Below are positions 12,477 to 14,051 of a DNA stretch of 14,051 nucleotides, piece after piece (within the stretch, counting starts at the first letter, position 1; every line of letters begins with the position of its first letter). The DNA lies in contig DATFPQ010000108.1 of assembly GCA_035264765.1 (NCBI GenBank), positions 1 to 14,051 on the forward strand, in the 5' to 3' direction. The notes beneath the pieces were generated by a model. The model was not told the DNA's origin. It ran no database searches and saw only the letters and a program-made list of their open reading frames with translations. Source of the stretch: DATFPQ01 sp035264765 (lineage in GTDB: Bacteria > Actinomycetota > Actinomycetes > Actinomycetales > Angustibacteraceae). A program made the position numbers and the translations under genes.

Positions 12477-13343
12477 TCACAGGTCCTTGCGCAGGAAGGA
12501 CGCCGCGGCCAGCCCCCACACCATCGCCACCCACACCGCTGCCCACGCGAGGTACGCGGCCGTCAGCGGCGCCACGCTCAGGAACGGGAAGGCCCCGGCC
12601 TCGTCGGACCCCCCGCCGAACTGGACCAGCGCTGTGGGGTCCTGGAAGGCGTGCATCGCCCCGCGCCACAGGCCGTCGGTGGGCAGCAGCACCCGCGACA
12701 CGGTGCCGACGCGTCCGACGGCGTCGTTGCCGAGGGACTGACCCACTGCGCCGACCACACCAGCCACCCAGGTCGTGCAGAACAGGCCGACCGCGACCAC
12801 GCCGGACGCCATCGGGGAGATGACTGTCGAGAGCAGCACGGCGAGCGTCAGCAGCACGGTGGTCTGCGCGGCCAGCAGCGCCAGGGCAGCCGCCGGCTGC
12901 GGTGGCCAGTAGTCCACCGTCGCCCGGACCACTAGGCACTGGGCGAGGCCGGCGAGCACCACGAAGCCGCTGCCGAACGCCACCAGGCCCAGCCACTTGC
13001 CCAGCAGGAACGCGGACCGGCGGATCGGCCGGGCCAGCACGGCCAGCGCGATGCCGGACTCGGTCTCGCCCGACACCGTGGGCCCGGCGAGGAAGGCGGT
13101 ACCCAGCGCCGCGATCAGGCTGTAGCCGAACATCACCAGGTTGAGGACGATGGAGGCGGTCAGCCGGGCCTCGCCGCTGGTGAGCGCGCTGCCGCCCGAC
13201 TCCGCCGCCAGGCGTGAGAACCCCCAGGCGCTCAGGGCGAGCAGCACGACGGTGAGCACCGCGAGGGCGAAGAGCACGCGCCGCCGGGAGGCCTCGCGGA
13301 GGGTGAGCGCCGCGATGGTGAGCACCGTCCGGGCCGTCGTCAT
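12477..13343 (-). CDS. ABC-2 type transporter permease
   Basis: A 288-residue membrane protein with six hydrophobic spans (about 23-41, 63-86, 116-137, 151-172, 180-200, 258-284). The cytoplasmic start LTLREASRRRVLFAL and the SGETESGIALAVLARPIRRSAF segment (91-112) between TM2 and TM3 are typical of ABC-2/NosY-type permeases. It pairs with the ATPase encoded just upstream; the two genes overlap by 4 bp (ATGA at 13340-13343), and GGAGGAGAA before the ATG is a strong ribosome site. The cargo is unknown: such pairs act in antibiotic or lipid export or, for NosFY, in copper-enzyme maturation, and no nos gene is visible here. The 3' end converges on the dapD-linked gene. Confidence 0.9.
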   Translation of the reverse strand: MTTARTVLTIAALTLREASRRRVLFALAVLTVVLLALSAWGFSRLAAESGGSALTSGEARLTASIVLNLVMFGYSLIAALGTAFLAGPTVSGETESGIALAVLARPIRRSAFLLGKWLGLVAFGSGFVVLAGLAQCLVVRATVDYWPPQPAAALALLAAQTTVLLTLAVLLSTVISPMASGVVAVGLFCTTWVAGVVGAVGQSLGNDAVGRVGTVSRVLLPTDGLWRGAMHAFQDPTALVQFGGGSDEAGAFPFLSVAPLTAAYLAWAAVWVAMVWGLAAASFLRKDL

Positions 13344-14051
13344 CGGTTCTCCTCCGCCCGCGCATCCGCGCCGGCCCGGAGGATGCCGAGCAGGCGCTCC
13401 TCAAGGGTGATCCTCGCCGGCTCGACCGCGTACACACGTGCCCCCAGGGCGGCCAGGTCGCGTACCAGGTCCGGAACGGCCGCTTTCTCGTCGTCGGTCG
13501 GGAGCGCCACGGTGAACCAGTCGCCGGCCCGCTGGACCCTTCCGGTCGCGGCCAGGCGCGCCTCGGCCGCCGGGGAGACGTCGGCCAGCTGCAGGCGCAG
13601 CTCGCGCTGACCGAGCAGCTCGGCGAGCGTGCCCGATGCGGCGACTCTGCCCCGGTCGAGGATGACGACCCGGTCGCAGACCCGCTCGACCTCGCCGATG
13701 AGGTGGGAGTTGAGCAGCACCGCGACACCCCGGGACTTCAGGGCCAGCACGATGTCGCGCACGTCGACGCGGCCCAGCGGGTCCAACGCGCTGGTCGGCT
13801 CGTCCAGGACGACGAGCTCCGGCCCCGCCACCAGGGCGACGGCCAGCCCCAGGCGCTGCTGCATCCCCTTCGAGAAGCCGCCCACGCGATCGCGAGCGCG
13901 TTCGGCCAGGCCCACCAGCGCAAGGCACTCCCGCTGTTCCCGCGCGGTCACGTCGATCCCGGACAGCCGGACGTGCAGCGACAGCACCTCGGCAGCGCTC
14001 AGCCACGGCTGGTACCGGAAGAGCTCCGGCAGGTAGCCGACGCGCGCGCGC
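13340..14051 (-). CDS. ABC transporter ATP-binding protein (5' part beyond window)
   Basis: The C-terminal 236 residues of an ABC ATPase; the start and Walker A lie off the right edge. Visible from the edge inward: VGYLPE with the switch region after the Q-loop, then LSAAEVLSLHVRLSG, the signature FSKGMQQRLGLA, Walker B LVVLDEPTSALDP, and the H-loop NSHLIGEVE. The final 100 residues (about 13340-13640) form the regulatory-type tail of drug/lipid exporter ATPases. FSKGMxQR in place of LSGGQ and the IGYLPE-type Q-loop are characteristic of ABC-2 partner ATPases such as NosF. It overlaps the permease gene by 4 bp and is transcribed with it. An internal GTG at 13987 is not the real start because the conserved VGYLPE lies upstream of it. 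Confidence 0.92.
   Translation of the reverse strand, partial: RARVGYLPELFRYQPWLSAAEVLSLHVRLSGIDVTAREQRECLALVGLAERARDRVGGFSKGMQQRLGLAVALVAGPELVVLDEPTSALDPLGRVDVRDIVLALKSRGVAVLLNSHLIGEVERVCDRVVILDRGRVAASGTLAELLGQRELRLQLADVSPAAEARLAATGRVQRAGDWFTVALPTDDEKAAVPDLVRDLAALGARVYAVEPARITLEERLLGILRAGADARAEENR

Noticed and set aside
12394..13728. Minus-strand frame of 444 codons overlapping the ABC genes
   Set aside because: Out-of-frame shadow of the ATPase and permease genes, whose motifs and 4-bp overlap are clear.

Overview
This window comes from a very GC-rich genome. Start codons include GTG, spacers are short, genes often overlap by 4 bp (ATGA/GTGA), and many promoters show a TANNNT -10. These traits and the gene families (actinobacterial-type DapD, DUF3117, a small DivIVA-domain membrane protein, paired LOG proteins) point to an actinomycete (Actinomycetota); the order cannot be fixed by eye. 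No tRNA, rRNA, CRISPR array or insertion sequence was seen. No gap between genes exceeds about 270 bp.

Layout, left to right. (1) 1-88 is a repeat-rich non-coding edge. (2) A minus-strand pair follows: pepA (M17 leucyl aminopeptidase) overlapping by 4 bp a YdhR-like small protein. (3) A lone minus-strand DUF3117 gene ends in a strong hairpin that separates it from pepA. (4) Divergent from it is a plus-strand PaaG-like enoyl-CoA hydratase/isomerase lacking both classical catalytic glutamates. (5) A long minus-strand block runs from 9429 down to 3516: LOG protein, small conserved protein, second LOG protein, DivIVA-domain membrane protein with a striking 15/45-bp repeat, SRPBCC protein, 3-methyladenine glycosylase Tag, PIG-V-like GT-C glycosyltransferase and ArsP-type permease. 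The five consecutive genes from the second LOG to the glycosyltransferase are joined by 4-bp overlaps or a 2-nt gap, so they are almost certainly cotranscribed and translationally coupled. (6) dapE (minus) and dapD (plus) diverge from a 51-bp gap in which each gene has a TAGGST hexamer exactly 6 nt before its ATG, suggesting leaderless divergent transcripts. (7) dapD is followed after 9 nt by a membrane-anchored, lysozyme-like (transglycosylase-type) protein. (8) Convergent to that is an ABC-2 permease gene and its overlapping ATPase gene, the latter cut by the right edge.

Functionally, the core is the succinylase branch of lysine/diaminopimelate synthesis (DapD, DapE), next to a probable wall-acting enzyme. 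Beside it lies the conserved actinobacterial neighbourhood that in Mycobacterium tuberculosis (recalled from memory: Rv1201c dapD, Rv1202 dapE, Rv1205 LOG, Rv1209 DivIVA-like, Rv1210 tagA, Rv1211 DUF3117) has the same order. Relative to that scheme, the SRPBCC, GT-C, permease and PaaG-like genes look like lineage-specific insertions. I did not find a clearly new multi-gene defence or mobile system; the most interesting signals are the dapE/dapD leaderless promoter pair, the expanded acidic repeat in the DivIVA protein, and the tightly fused LOG-to-GT operon.
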